Both the position numbers and the translations under genes were made by a program. Source: Candidatus Ozemobacteraceae bacterium (GTDB taxonomy: Bacteria; Muiribacteriota; Ozemobacteria; Ozemobacterales; Ozemobacteraceae). Taken from it: a DNA stretch of 64,000 nt. The notes beneath the pieces are model-generated. The model made no database searches, was not told where the DNA came from, and saw only the letters and a list, made by a program, of their open reading frames with translations. Numbering within the stretch: position 1 is the first letter of the stretch; each line of letters begins with the position of its first letter. Of the stretch, positions 37,301 through 44,261 are shown piece after piece. Location: positions 1 through 64,000 of the forward strand of contig DAOSOK010000023.1 in the NCBI GenBank assembly GCA_035373905.1, written 5' to 3'.

Positions 37301-40300
37301 ACGTCGGGAACATCCGGTGACATCACGGTCACCTACAACCTCACGGATGCCAACAACAACCCCTGCAGCGTCAGGCTCCAGTATTCGCTCGACGGCGGCG
37401 GTTCATTCAATACCACGAGCAATTATTCCGGTGCGACGACGGGCGTCACGCCGGGAAACGGCCGCGTCATCACCTGGCGGTCGGCGAGCGACATTCCGGG
37501 CAACCAGGCCAACGTCAAGGTGCGCCTCATCGCCAACGACACCTATGGCGACGGGGCGGCGGCGGAATCGAACACGTTCTCCGTCACGAACAACAACCTG
37601 CCGTCGATCAGCGGCATCACAGTCACCGGAACCTCGGGGACGATAGGCATCACCTATACGCTTGCCGATGCGAACAACGACGCATGCTCGGTGACGGTGG
37701 CCTACTCGACGGATGGAGTGAACTATACTACGACGTCGAACGTGTCCGGCGACACGTCGGGCGTTATTCCGGGCTCGAGCCGTTCGATCTCGTGGACTTC
37801 GTCGTCTGATATCGCGGGATATGCGGCGTCCGTGCGCATCCGCCTGATTCCGAACGACGGCTCGGGCGCCGGCAGCGCGGCTATCTCATCGCCGTTCGCG
37901 ATCAACAACAACACGGCGCCGACCGTTTCGAACGTGCTCGTCAGCGGAACGTCCGGCAACGTCACGATCACCTACAACCTGACCGATCCGAACAACGACC
38001 AGTGTTCGCTTCTCGTCTATTATTCGCTGAACAATGGCACGTCCTGGACGGAGACGAAGAATCTGACCGGCACCGTGACTGGCCTCCTGCCCGGAAACGG
38101 GAAGACGCTCATCTGGAACTCCGCGGCAGACGTCAGCGGGACCCAGGCAAACGTCAAGGTGAAGCTGCTTCCGAACGACGGCATCACCGCCGGAACCGAG
38201 GGCGTTTCCGCGGCCTTCGCCCTCTCGAACAATGCCCTGCCGACGGTTTCCAACGTGCGCACGTCAGGTTCGTCCGGCCCGATCACGATCACCTATGACC
38301 TGACGGATCCGAACAGCGATCCCTGCTCGATCGCCGTGTATTACTCGACCGACGGCGGCACCAACTATACGCAGACGACGGCGCTGACCGGCGCGACCTC
38401 GAGCGTTCCGATCGGCACGAACAAGACCGTCACCTGGAACAGCGCGACGAACCTCCCCGGCGCCGCGACGGTCAGGGTGAAGGTCGTGCCCAGCGACGGC
38501 AGCGGAACGGGCACGCCGGGCGAGTCGGCCAGCTTCGCCATCACGAACAACTCGCTTCCCATCGTCTCTGCCGTCACGACGACCGGCGCGAGCGGCAGCA
38601 TCGGTATCACCTACACGCTGACGGATGCAGATACAAATCCGTGCAGTATCGCGCTCTACTACTCGATCGACAACGGGGCGAACTACGCGCGCGCGCTCGG
38701 CACGTCGGGCACCACGACCGGCATCGTTCCCGGAAGCGGCAAGACGCTCACCTGGAACTCGTATTCGGACGTCACCGGCAACTACGGATCCGTGAAGCTG
38801 AAGATCGAGCCGAACGACGGATACGCGACCGGCACCGCCGGTATCTCCAGCGGGTTCTCGATTTCCAACAACCGTCTGCCGACCGTGTCGAACGTCGTGG
38901 CGAGCGGAACGGGCGGCGACATCACGCTGACCTACACGCTTTCCGATCCCGACAACGACACATGCAGCATCAAAGTGTTCTATTCGATCAACGGCGGATT
39001 GTTCGTGCGCACCGAAAGCCTCCTCGGAACCATCAACAATATCGTTTCCGGCACGGGACGCACGATTGTCTGGTCTTCGGCTGACAATATCGCAAGCAAT
39101 GTAAGCAACGTGCGGGTTCGCATCCAGCCTTCGGATGCCTGCGGCGATGGAACGTACGGCATTTCTTCCTCCTTCGCCGTCAACAACAACAATCTCCCGG
39201 TTGTTACCAACGTCACCACCACCGGAACCAGCAACAATGTGACGATTTCGTATGACCTCACGGAACTAGACGGGGCGGCATGCTCCATCGCCGTCGCCTA
39301 CTCGACCGACGGCGGCACGACCTGGACGACGACCACGAAGCTGACCGGCGACACGACCGGCCTTGTTCCCGGCACCGGAAAATCGATCGTCTGGCGCTCG
39401 TATGAAGACTTCAAGATCAACTACGCGAACGTGAAGGTGAAGGTGACCGCCACGGACGATCAGTCCCCCGGAACCCCGGGCATCAGCGGCTTCTTCGCGG
39501 TGAACAACAACCACCTGCCGGTCGTTTCGAACGTCGTCCCGACGGGAGCGTCGGGGCCGATTCTCCTGACCTACGATCTGAACGATCTCGACGGCCATCC
39601 GGCGAGTCTGACGGTCGAATACTCGCTCAACGGCGGCACGAACTGGACGACCACCACGAACGTGAGCGGCCCCCTGACGGGCCTTGCGACGGGCACCGGC
39701 AAGACGCTCACCTGGAACTCGAACGCCGACTTCGTCACGAAGCAGGCCTCCGTCCTCGTCCGCCTGACGCCAAACGACGGCATCGGTGTTGGAGCGAGCG
39801 GGACGACGGCACCGTTCCCGGTGAACAACAACTACTTCCCCATCGTCTCGGGCGTGGAAACGTCCGGAAACAGCGGCGGGATCCTGATCATCTACGACCT
39901 GGCCGACGGCAACAACAACTTCTGCAGTCTCACCGCCGAATACTCGCCCGACGGAGGAACGACGTGGGCCTCCGCCACGCTGAGCGGGACTGTCTCGGGG
40001 CTTACCCCGGCACAGGATCTGCAGGTGTTCTGGAACTCGACGACTAATTACACCGGAAGATCGACCAACATGAAAATCCGGCTGATTCCGAACGACTCGT
40101 TCGATTCAGGCGTTCCGGGCGTATCGAACGCATTCACGCTCGACAACAATTTGATGCCGTATATAAACGGAACCCCCACCACTTCCGGAACGAGCAATGA
40201 CATCACCGTGAATTACAATCTCGCCGACTCGAACGGAGATCCCTGCTCGATCCAGGTCGAATACTCGACGAACGGCGGCGTAAGCTATGCAGCGACGACG

Positions 40301-42634
40301 AATCTGGTCGGTTCGACGACGGGCATTCTTCCCGGCGCCCGATCCATCGTCTGGAAGTCGTATGCGGATTTCCAGGCGGTCACGACGAATGCGATGGTCC
40401 GAATCACGCCGTCCGACCCGTATGTTGCCGGTCCTTCGAATACGACGTCCCAGTTCTCGCTCAACAACAATGTGTTGCCGGTCGCGTCGAATCTCGTCGC
40501 GAGCGGCACCAGAGGGAACATCGATCTGACGTTCGATCTCGCCGATGCCAACGGCAACACGATGTCGGTCGCGCTCGAATACTCCCTCAACGGCGGAACG
40601 AGCTGGACTCCGACCACATATGTGACCGGAACGACGACCGGCCTCGCCACGGGTACCGGCAAAACTCTTGTCTGGAACTCGCTTTCCAACTTCAGCACCT
40701 ACCAGTCGAACGTGAAGCTCAAGATCACGCCGAGCGACGCGGTCGGGGCTGGCACGGCCACCACCACGGGCGTTCTCGTGATCGACAACAACCAGTACCC
40801 GGTCGTCAGCAACGTCAGAACGACCGGAAGTTCGGGCGATATCAGTCTCTTCTACGACCTCGCTGATGCCAATTCCGATCAGTGTTCCATCAAAATCGAG
40901 TATTCGAAGGACAACGGATCGACCTGGACCGAGACGACCAGCCTCAGCGGCCCGACGTCGAATATCACTCCCGGAAACAACAAAACCCTTACCTGGCAGT
41001 CGGCTTCCGACTTCACGGAAAAGCGCGCCCAGGTGAAGGTCCGCATCACTCCGAACGACGGTTATCCAAATTGTGCAGGTGTGACAAGCGAATCGGCCGC
41101 CTTCGGCATGAACAACTCACTCCCAACGACGACCATAACGGCATTGTCACCGACATATGCGGCAAATGAATATCGTGGACCCATAACCGTAACCTTCAAC
41201 CTGACGGATATGGATTCAGATCCCTGCGATATGACGCTGAGTTATTTGCTGCCAAACGGAACCTATGCGACAGCGACAGAAGTTACCGGAAACGTGACGA
41301 ATGTCATTCCCGGTGTCGGATGGCAGGTAACATGGAATACATTCACCGATTACAAAACCAGTACGGATTCGATGAAGTTGCGGTTGGCTCCCAAAGACGA
41401 TGTCGGCACCGGAACGTATTTCGAAACGACCGCATTCAAGCTTTATAACCAGCACCAGCCCCGCTTGACAGATATCAAGCAAGTTTCTGCCGGATCACAA
41501 TTCTCTGGGGCTTTAACAAATTCCGGAGACTTGTATTTCTGGGGGTTTAACACGTATGGCCAGTATGGCACAGGAAATGTCACGGCAAGTCGGAGCCCGA
41601 TCCTTTCACCGGTAACCGGTCTTAAGGAGTTTTCCTGCGGTGGACAGCACGTTCTTGGACTCAAGAATAATGGAACCGTCTGGGCTTGGGGATATAACGG
41701 GCAAGGTCAGCTCGGAACGGGGTCCATCACACCAGCGTATTCCTATAACGAGGTACAAGTACCCGGTCTTTCATCGATAGTCCACGTCTCCGCAGGATAT
41801 GCTCACTCCCTTGCAGTACGAAGCGATGGGACAGTATGGGGTTGGGGAAGCAACGTCTACGGGCAGGTTGGTGATGGCGCAACCGGAGGGACCAGATATT
41901 CTCCCGTTCAGGTTGTTCTCCAGGGAGCGGCTAATGTCATCAATGTTTCTGCCGGTGGAAGTTATTATGGCAATTATAACGGTCACAGCCTTGCCTTGCG
42001 ATCTGACAAGACCGTATGGGCCTGGGGATACAACGGCTATGGGCAACTCGGAAATGGAGGCACCACAGCAACAGCCACACCGGTTCAGGTTATGCAGGAT
42101 GCGACGACACCTCTTACTAATGTAATTGCTATTGCTGCAGGTTCCGACCACAGTCTTGCGCTGAAAGAGGATGGAACGGTGTGGGCATGGGGATATGGCG
42201 GACAAGGTCAGATCGGCGATGGGGGCACAGGCAATAAAAGCTTTGCCACCCAGGTGAAACTGTCTGCAAGCGTGCCTCTCGGGGGTGCGAAGAGTATCGC
42301 AGCTGGGGGAATGTTTTATTCTTCAGGTACCCCCTATGGAAGCAGCATGGCACTCCTCGAAGATGGAACGGTTTGGTCCTGGGGGTATAATGGGTATGGA
42401 CAACTTGGTGTGGATACCGGCAGCTCGAACAAGTCGTATGCTACGAAAGTCTGGGGGTTGTCGGGGATTACAACGATTGCCATGGGTGGACGATGGGCGA
42501 ATGATGCCACGTATGGTTATCACACTATTGCAGGTGGTCCGACAGGCCTTTGGGCATGGGGCCATAATGATAACGGCCAATTGGGAACAGGGGATGCTTC
42601 AACATATTATAATCCATGGAATAACCGACCCTGA
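31394..42634 (+). CDS. Giant surface lipoprotein with 28 tandem repeats and a C-terminal RCC1 propeller
   Basis: The predicted 3746-residue protein has an N-terminal hydrophobic segment ending in a lipobox (TASGC, Cys37) and a Gly run. Two carboxypeptidase-regulatory-like segments (about 55-145 and 165-230) and a PKD-like segment (about 250-342) follow. Then come 28 tandem units of about 107 residues (344-3353), each with YSLDGGTSWT-, PGTGKT-, W(N/R)S- and PNDG-type landmarks and an Asn-rich VNNN joint, probably Ig-like beta sandwiches. Residues 3354-3746 form seven RCC1 blades (GTVWAWGYNGQGQLG type). The C-terminal part uses more A/T-ending codons than the repeats. GAGGAGG lies before the ATG, and a strong terminator follows. 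Adhesin, stalk or extracellular scaffold roles are inference. Confidence 0.93.
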   Translation: MNEQTWHPRDLFRSGLYLAGTVILLVSIVALITASGCGGGGGGGITGLPLSQVAQNGTITGRVVASDLIIASRLAATTQSVKAGTQAIANADVWLEQLPTFHTRTDSEGRFTLTGVPLGSYRVVAKLFSPLTQETYKIRSVNFSLGEDANAHNAGDLGVKKAVNQVSGILRDNTGRPLPFARMALWGETFTTDSNGYFITPPLPEEETGAEVTVVGSSEIRETVFEVAYISGTIPVVEISVPTQTQTPQAPVARIAASSVLVTPNQLVTLSADADDPLGATRDRLGFTWSATAGQLASGSYPWTVRWTAPAYDTVATVSVVVVNGSGLSGTARVPITVGAGGVNQRPAISNVTASGTSGDIAITYAVTDPENDAVSLAVHYSLDGGTSWTQTTHFTGTSTGITPGTGKSIIWHSAVDAPSATYTARIKLIPSDAGGNGTAGISASFPIDNTSIAVVSNVMTAVGTSTVVITYDLDEPSNRACSIAVAYSLNGGTTFTQTTSVTGSTSGVTPGTAKTLTWNWPQDVTPPQSNVVLRVTPDNGVTPGTPGLSSAFSLGTANSAPVVSNVIASGSSGNITIGYALADADGNACSIIVEYSTNGGTSWTTTTNVTGTSGVQPGNNKSLVWSSSADITTNQANVAVRLTANDGTVSGSPAVSSSFAVNNQGLTNSAPVVSNVTASGTSGNITIGYTLADAESDACSIAVEFSTNGGTSWTPTSNVTGTTGIAPGTGKQIIWISSSDILTNESNVRVRLTPNDGKISGTAASSSVFSVNNGGVVNTAPVISSVTTSGTSGNITIGFTLADSQGDACTIGVAFSVDGGTTWATTTNVIGSTGVTPGSGKALVWSSSADISTNQANVKVRLVPNDGKVSGAAAISSTFSVNNGGIPNTAPVVSAVTTSGTSGNVTIGYTLADAESDACSIAVEYSLNGGTSWTPTSNVTGTTGVAPGSGKTIIWISSMDVSTNQTNVKVRLTPSDGKVSGTAASSAVFALQNGGSAVVSSVLTSVSGSDVTITYNLTEPSNANCSIGVEYSLNAGTSWTPTTRLTGTTTGVVPGTGRTVVWNAGLDVSLPQATVKVRLTPNNGIASGTPGVSDTFSIGALNNAPSITSVTPSGTSGDISITYSLTDADNDACSIGFGYSLDGGTTWATSTHLTGTTTGVMPGTGKTLTWNSSTDFSTNQTNVKVRLVPNDGKVSGTPGISGVFTVNNAAVATVSNVRTSVTNQTVTITYDLTDATAQPSSIQVEYSLNGGSTWAVTTQLTGTTTGITPGTDRTIVWNSAQDVSGTQNTVKVRVSANNGSGFGPAGTSALFSITGANNPPVVSGVYVTGTSGNITIGYALADADSDLCSIAVAYSLDSGTTWATTTALTGTTANITPGTGKTITWNSAADVVGNYTDVVKVRVVANDGKVKSAPGVSAAFTINNNSLPVVSAVTTSGTSGNITVTYTLADSDGGASSIAVFYSTDGGANYKQTTNVTGVTSGITPGSGKTFIWVSPSDVPGSTANARLKIIPNDGTADGTPGESSIFTVNNNTAPVLSDLNVSGGTGDIAVGFTLSDVDGNACSISLSYSIDGGSTWTQSNNITGGVGVTPGSGKSIVWNSAADISSYQSNVKIRITANDGYVNSATLTSSTITVNNNNLPTISNVLVSGNSGAITITYTLADADSASCSVKVYFSTDGGGTWTQTTQVTGSVNNVAPGTNRGITWDSTISIPGNESNVKLRLVPFDGIGNGTAGESSSFAVSNNSLPVVTNVTTSGSSGDITVSYTLSDTNGDACSIAVEYSLNNGSTWTATTNLTGTLTNLAPGSGKSFVWRSSENFQSNQVAVKVRITPSDKYGAGTPGGSAAFAVNNNALPVISNVLTSGSSGTVTITYTLADADGGASVVSMQYSIDGGVTYTSTSNITGATTGVTPGTGKTISWNTPQDIPGRSTGVKVKLTPNDGSGNGTPGESSTFTVNNNTLPVISGVTTSGTSGDITVTYNLTDANNNPCSVRLQYSLDGGGSFNTTSNYSGATTGVTPGNGRVITWRSASDIPGNQANVKVRLIANDTYGDGAAAESNTFSVTNNNLPSISGITVTGTSGTIGITYTLADANNDACSVTVAYSTDGVNYTTTSNVSGDTSGVIPGSSRSISWTSSSDIAGYAASVRIRLIPNDGSGAGSAAISSPFAINNNTAPTVSNVLVSGTSGNVTITYNLTDPNNDQCSLLVYYSLNNGTSWTETKNLTGTVTGLLPGNGKTLIWNSAADVSGTQANVKVKLLPNDGITAGTEGVSAAFALSNNALPTVSNVRTSGSSGPITITYDLTDPNSDPCSIAVYYSTDGGTNYTQTTALTGATSSVPIGTNKTVTWNSATNLPGAATVRVKVVPSDGSGTGTPGESASFAITNNSLPIVSAVTTTGASGSIGITYTLTDADTNPCSIALYYSIDNGANYARALGTSGTTTGIVPGSGKTLTWNSYSDVTGNYGSVKLKIEPNDGYATGTAGISSGFSISNNRLPTVSNVVASGTGGDITLTYTLSDPDNDTCSIKVFYSINGGLFVRTESLLGTINNIVSGTGRTIVWSSADNIASNVSNVRVRIQPSDACGDGTYGISSSFAVNNNNLPVVTNVTTTGTSNNVTISYDLTELDGAACSIAVAYSTDGGTTWTTTTKLTGDTTGLVPGTGKSIVWRSYEDFKINYANVKVKVTATDDQSPGTPGISGFFAVNNNHLPVVSNVVPTGASGPILLTYDLNDLDGHPASLTVEYSLNGGTNWTTTTNVSGPLTGLATGTGKTLTWNSNADFVTKQASVLVRLTPNDGIGVGASGTTAPFPVNNNYFPIVSGVETSGNSGGILIIYDLADGNNNFCSLTAEYSPDGGTTWASATLSGTVSGLTPAQDLQVFWNSTTNYTGRSTNMKIRLIPNDSFDSGVPGVSNAFTLDNNLMPYINGTPTTSGTSNDITVNYNLADSNGDPCSIQVEYSTNGGVSYAATTNLVGSTTGILPGARSIVWKSYADFQAVTTNAMVRITPSDPYVAGPSNTTSQFSLNNNVLPVASNLVASGTRGNIDLTFDLADANGNTMSVALEYSLNGGTSWTPTTYVTGTTTGLATGTGKTLVWNSLSNFSTYQSNVKLKITPSDAVGAGTATTTGVLVIDNNQYPVVSNVRTTGSSGDISLFYDLADANSDQCSIKIEYSKDNGSTWTETTSLSGPTSNITPGNNKTLTWQSASDFTEKRAQVKVRITPNDGYPNCAGVTSESAAFGMNNSLPTTTITALSPTYAANEYRGPITVTFNLTDMDSDPCDMTLSYLLPNGTYATATEVTGNVTNVIPGVGWQVTWNTFTDYKTSTDSMKLRLAPKDDVGTGTYFETTAFKLYNQHQPRLTDIKQVSAGSQFSGALTNSGDLYFWGFNTYGQYGTGNVTASRSPILSPVTGLKEFSCGGQHVLGLKNNGTVWAWGYNGQGQLGTGSITPAYSYNEVQVPGLSSIVHVSAGYAHSLAVRSDGTVWGWGSNVYGQVGDGATGGTRYSPVQVVLQGAANVINVSAGGSYYGNYNGHSLALRSDKTVWAWGYNGYGQLGNGGTTATATPVQVMQDATTPLTNVIAIAAGSDHSLALKEDGTVWAWGYGGQGQIGDGGTGNKSFATQVKLSASVPLGGAKSIAAGGMFYSSGTPYGSSMALLEDGTVWSWGYNGYGQLGVDTGSSNKSYATKVWGLSGITTIAMGGRWANDATYGYHTIAGGPTGLWAWGHNDNGQLGTGDASTYYNPWNNRP
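32423..41452 (+). repeat. Array of 28 in-frame tandem repeats of about 320 bp
   Basis: The units run from residue 344 to 3353 of the giant lipoprotein. Units are 105-111 codons long and mostly diverged, but units 3-6 (about 33070-34380) are much more alike; units 4 and 6 share a nearly identical stretch of about 60 bp (33432-33506 and 34091-34166). The last unit (from about 41120) is the most divergent and shares the composition of the RCC1 part. Confidence 0.9.
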
Positions 42635-42658
42635 GTCGTACTTATCGATTTACTCCAG

Positions 42659-42686
42659 CCGCCTGGCGACAGGCGGTTTTTCTTTT
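42659..42686 (+). terminator. Intrinsic terminator of the giant lipoprotein gene
   Basis: CCGCCTG (42659-42665) and CAGGCGG (42670-42676) form a 7-bp stem with a GCGA tetraloop, followed by TTTTTCTTTT. Confidence 0.93.
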
Positions 42687-42725
42687 GGGAAAAATTGAAA
42701 CTCAACATATCCGTGACGGTTGCCG

Positions 42726-43811
42726 ATGTTTATTGGGACTATGCACGGCAAAACGTGGAAAGACGATGTGAAGCCGGCCGGGGCGGGCGCGATGAGCGGC
42801 CTGTGGCGCGGGCTGGCTCGGGTCGGCATGTTTGCGGCGGTTCTGGCGATCGGAACGGCTGTGATGACGGACGGTTCGGTGAGCCGGGCCGCGGTCATTC
42901 GTGCCGAGAGTGATTCCCCGAAGGCCGTGGCGACGCCGCGGCACGAGGCTATGTTCGTCGAAGCCGATTACAGGCTTCCGGACGGGATCGATGTCGGCGA
43001 GAGCGAACCCTACGGGGCAGCGGGCCAGGGGAGCTACGGCCTGTTCTCTGTCGAGAACGCGCTCGTGTCACGCGCAGATGCCTGGCACCTGGGGTTCCAG
43101 TATCGGTACGAGCGGTATCGGTATCTCGACGGCAAGAACGGCCAGATCAAGGGCAGTCAGACGTTGTATCCGATCAGCCTGATTCGTCAGACGGGAAACT
43201 GGGCGTTCGGCATGACCGTGCCGTTCCAGCAGTGGGAGGCGACGGCCGATGCCGGAAACAAGCCGTATGCGAAGCTTTCCGGGCTGCACGACGTCGACGT
43301 CAGGGCGACCCGGCAGGTGTGGGTGAAAGACGACGGCTCGCAGGGCGTCACGGCGCACCTGGCCGGCAGAATCCCAGGCGGCAAGTATGACATTCCCTAC
43401 CGGGACTTCACCGGTAAAACCCGGAACGGCGTGAAAGTCGGACCGGCCTGGGCGTCGCGTGGCGGATGGCTCGAGGCCGGCGGCGCGTATTCCCGAAAGA
43501 TCGACGAGTCCTGGCTGTCGCATCTGAACCTCGCCTACGCTTATGACGCGCAGGACGCCATGAGCCGGCTGACCTACGGCGGCTCGCTCGATTACCGGCT
43601 CGGCCAGAACATGGCCCTCACCGGCCAGGTGAACGGAACGTATTGGGCCGTGTCCGACGGCCTCGACGGCGGCATGTGCGATCTCCTGCTCGGGGCGGTT
43701 CTTTTCAACGACCGCTGGCAGGTCAGCTTCGGCGTGCCCATCGGTCTCCAGCACGACTGGGGCTTCGGCCACGACATCGGCTTCACGGGCGGCGTCAGCA
43801 CGACCTGGTAG
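42726..43811 (+). CDS. Predicted outer-membrane beta-barrel protein
   Basis: About 361 residues if started at the ATG 42726. The start is uncertain: 42741 and 42792 are also in-frame ATGs, no ribosome binding site decides, and a signal-peptide-like segment begins at MSGLWRGLARVGMF (42792). Mature sequence is rich in aromatic and Gly residues in alternating strands (FQYRYERYRYLDGK, GTYWAVSDGL) and ends with a beta-signal-like GGVSTTW. It resembles generic outer-membrane porin or transporter-type barrels, but I cannot name a family. It is monocistronic, between the giant gene's terminator and a repeat-rich gap. Confidence 0.7.
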   Translation: MFIGTMHGKTWKDDVKPAGAGAMSGLWRGLARVGMFAAVLAIGTAVMTDGSVSRAAVIRAESDSPKAVATPRHEAMFVEADYRLPDGIDVGESEPYGAAGQGSYGLFSVENALVSRADAWHLGFQYRYERYRYLDGKNGQIKGSQTLYPISLIRQTGNWAFGMTVPFQQWEATADAGNKPYAKLSGLHDVDVRATRQVWVKDDGSQGVTAHLAGRIPGGKYDIPYRDFTGKTRNGVKVGPAWASRGGWLEAGGAYSRKIDESWLSHLNLAYAYDAQDAMSRLTYGGSLDYRLGQNMALTGQVNGTYWAVSDGLDGGMCDLLLGAVLFNDRWQVSFGVPIGLQHDWGFGHDIGFTGGVSTTW

Positions 43812-44261
43812 GAGACGACGAACCACGGAGTCACAGAGACACGGAGACAATTTCACCACAAAGATACAAAGACCTTTTCACCGCCGAGGCACAGAGACGC
43901 AGAGATTGAAAAAATGTACTAAGATATTTTCCTCGGCGTCTCAGCGTCTCCGCGGTGAATCGTTCGAATTTCAACATACCAGACACCAAGACACCAAGAC
44001 ACGAAGAACGGTTGTAACAAATAGTTAACTATACTTTGTGCCTGGTATGTGGATTTCGTTTCAAGAACCGATCCGCGGATGACACCCCAGAATGGGTCGC
44101 ATCCTCGTGCCGCAAGGACGGTACGCGAACCGCCTGGATTGCCGACGGTGAAAAGGTTGCTTTTTCCATACCGGTCTATTTATCATTGAGGTTCACGACC
44201 GGGATGTATCGCTTCGTTTCGCTTCCGGTCGCCGGAATGAATCCTTCGCGAGGAGAAACGA
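43812..44261. repeat. Repeat-rich intergenic region before the TonB receptor gene
   Basis: Short direct repeats of the CACAGAGACACGGAG type are at 43824-43910, and ACCAAGACACCAAGACAC is near 43983-44001. CACCGCCGAGGCACAGAGAC (from 43879) is imperfectly complementary to CTCAGCGTCTCCGCGGTG (43940-43957), giving a long hairpin of about 80 nt. The rest, 44005-44261, must hold the promoter of the TonB operon. I found no cobalamin or other riboswitch core in it. Confidence 0.6.

Noticed and set aside
32423..41452. CRISPR array or minisatellite
   Set aside because: Units are about 320 bp, in frame, diverged at DNA level and clearly encode protein repeats; no spacers or cas genes are present.
44005..44261. 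Cobalamin riboswitch before the TonB receptor gene
   Set aside because: No GCCACTG B12-box core or typical conserved segments were found.
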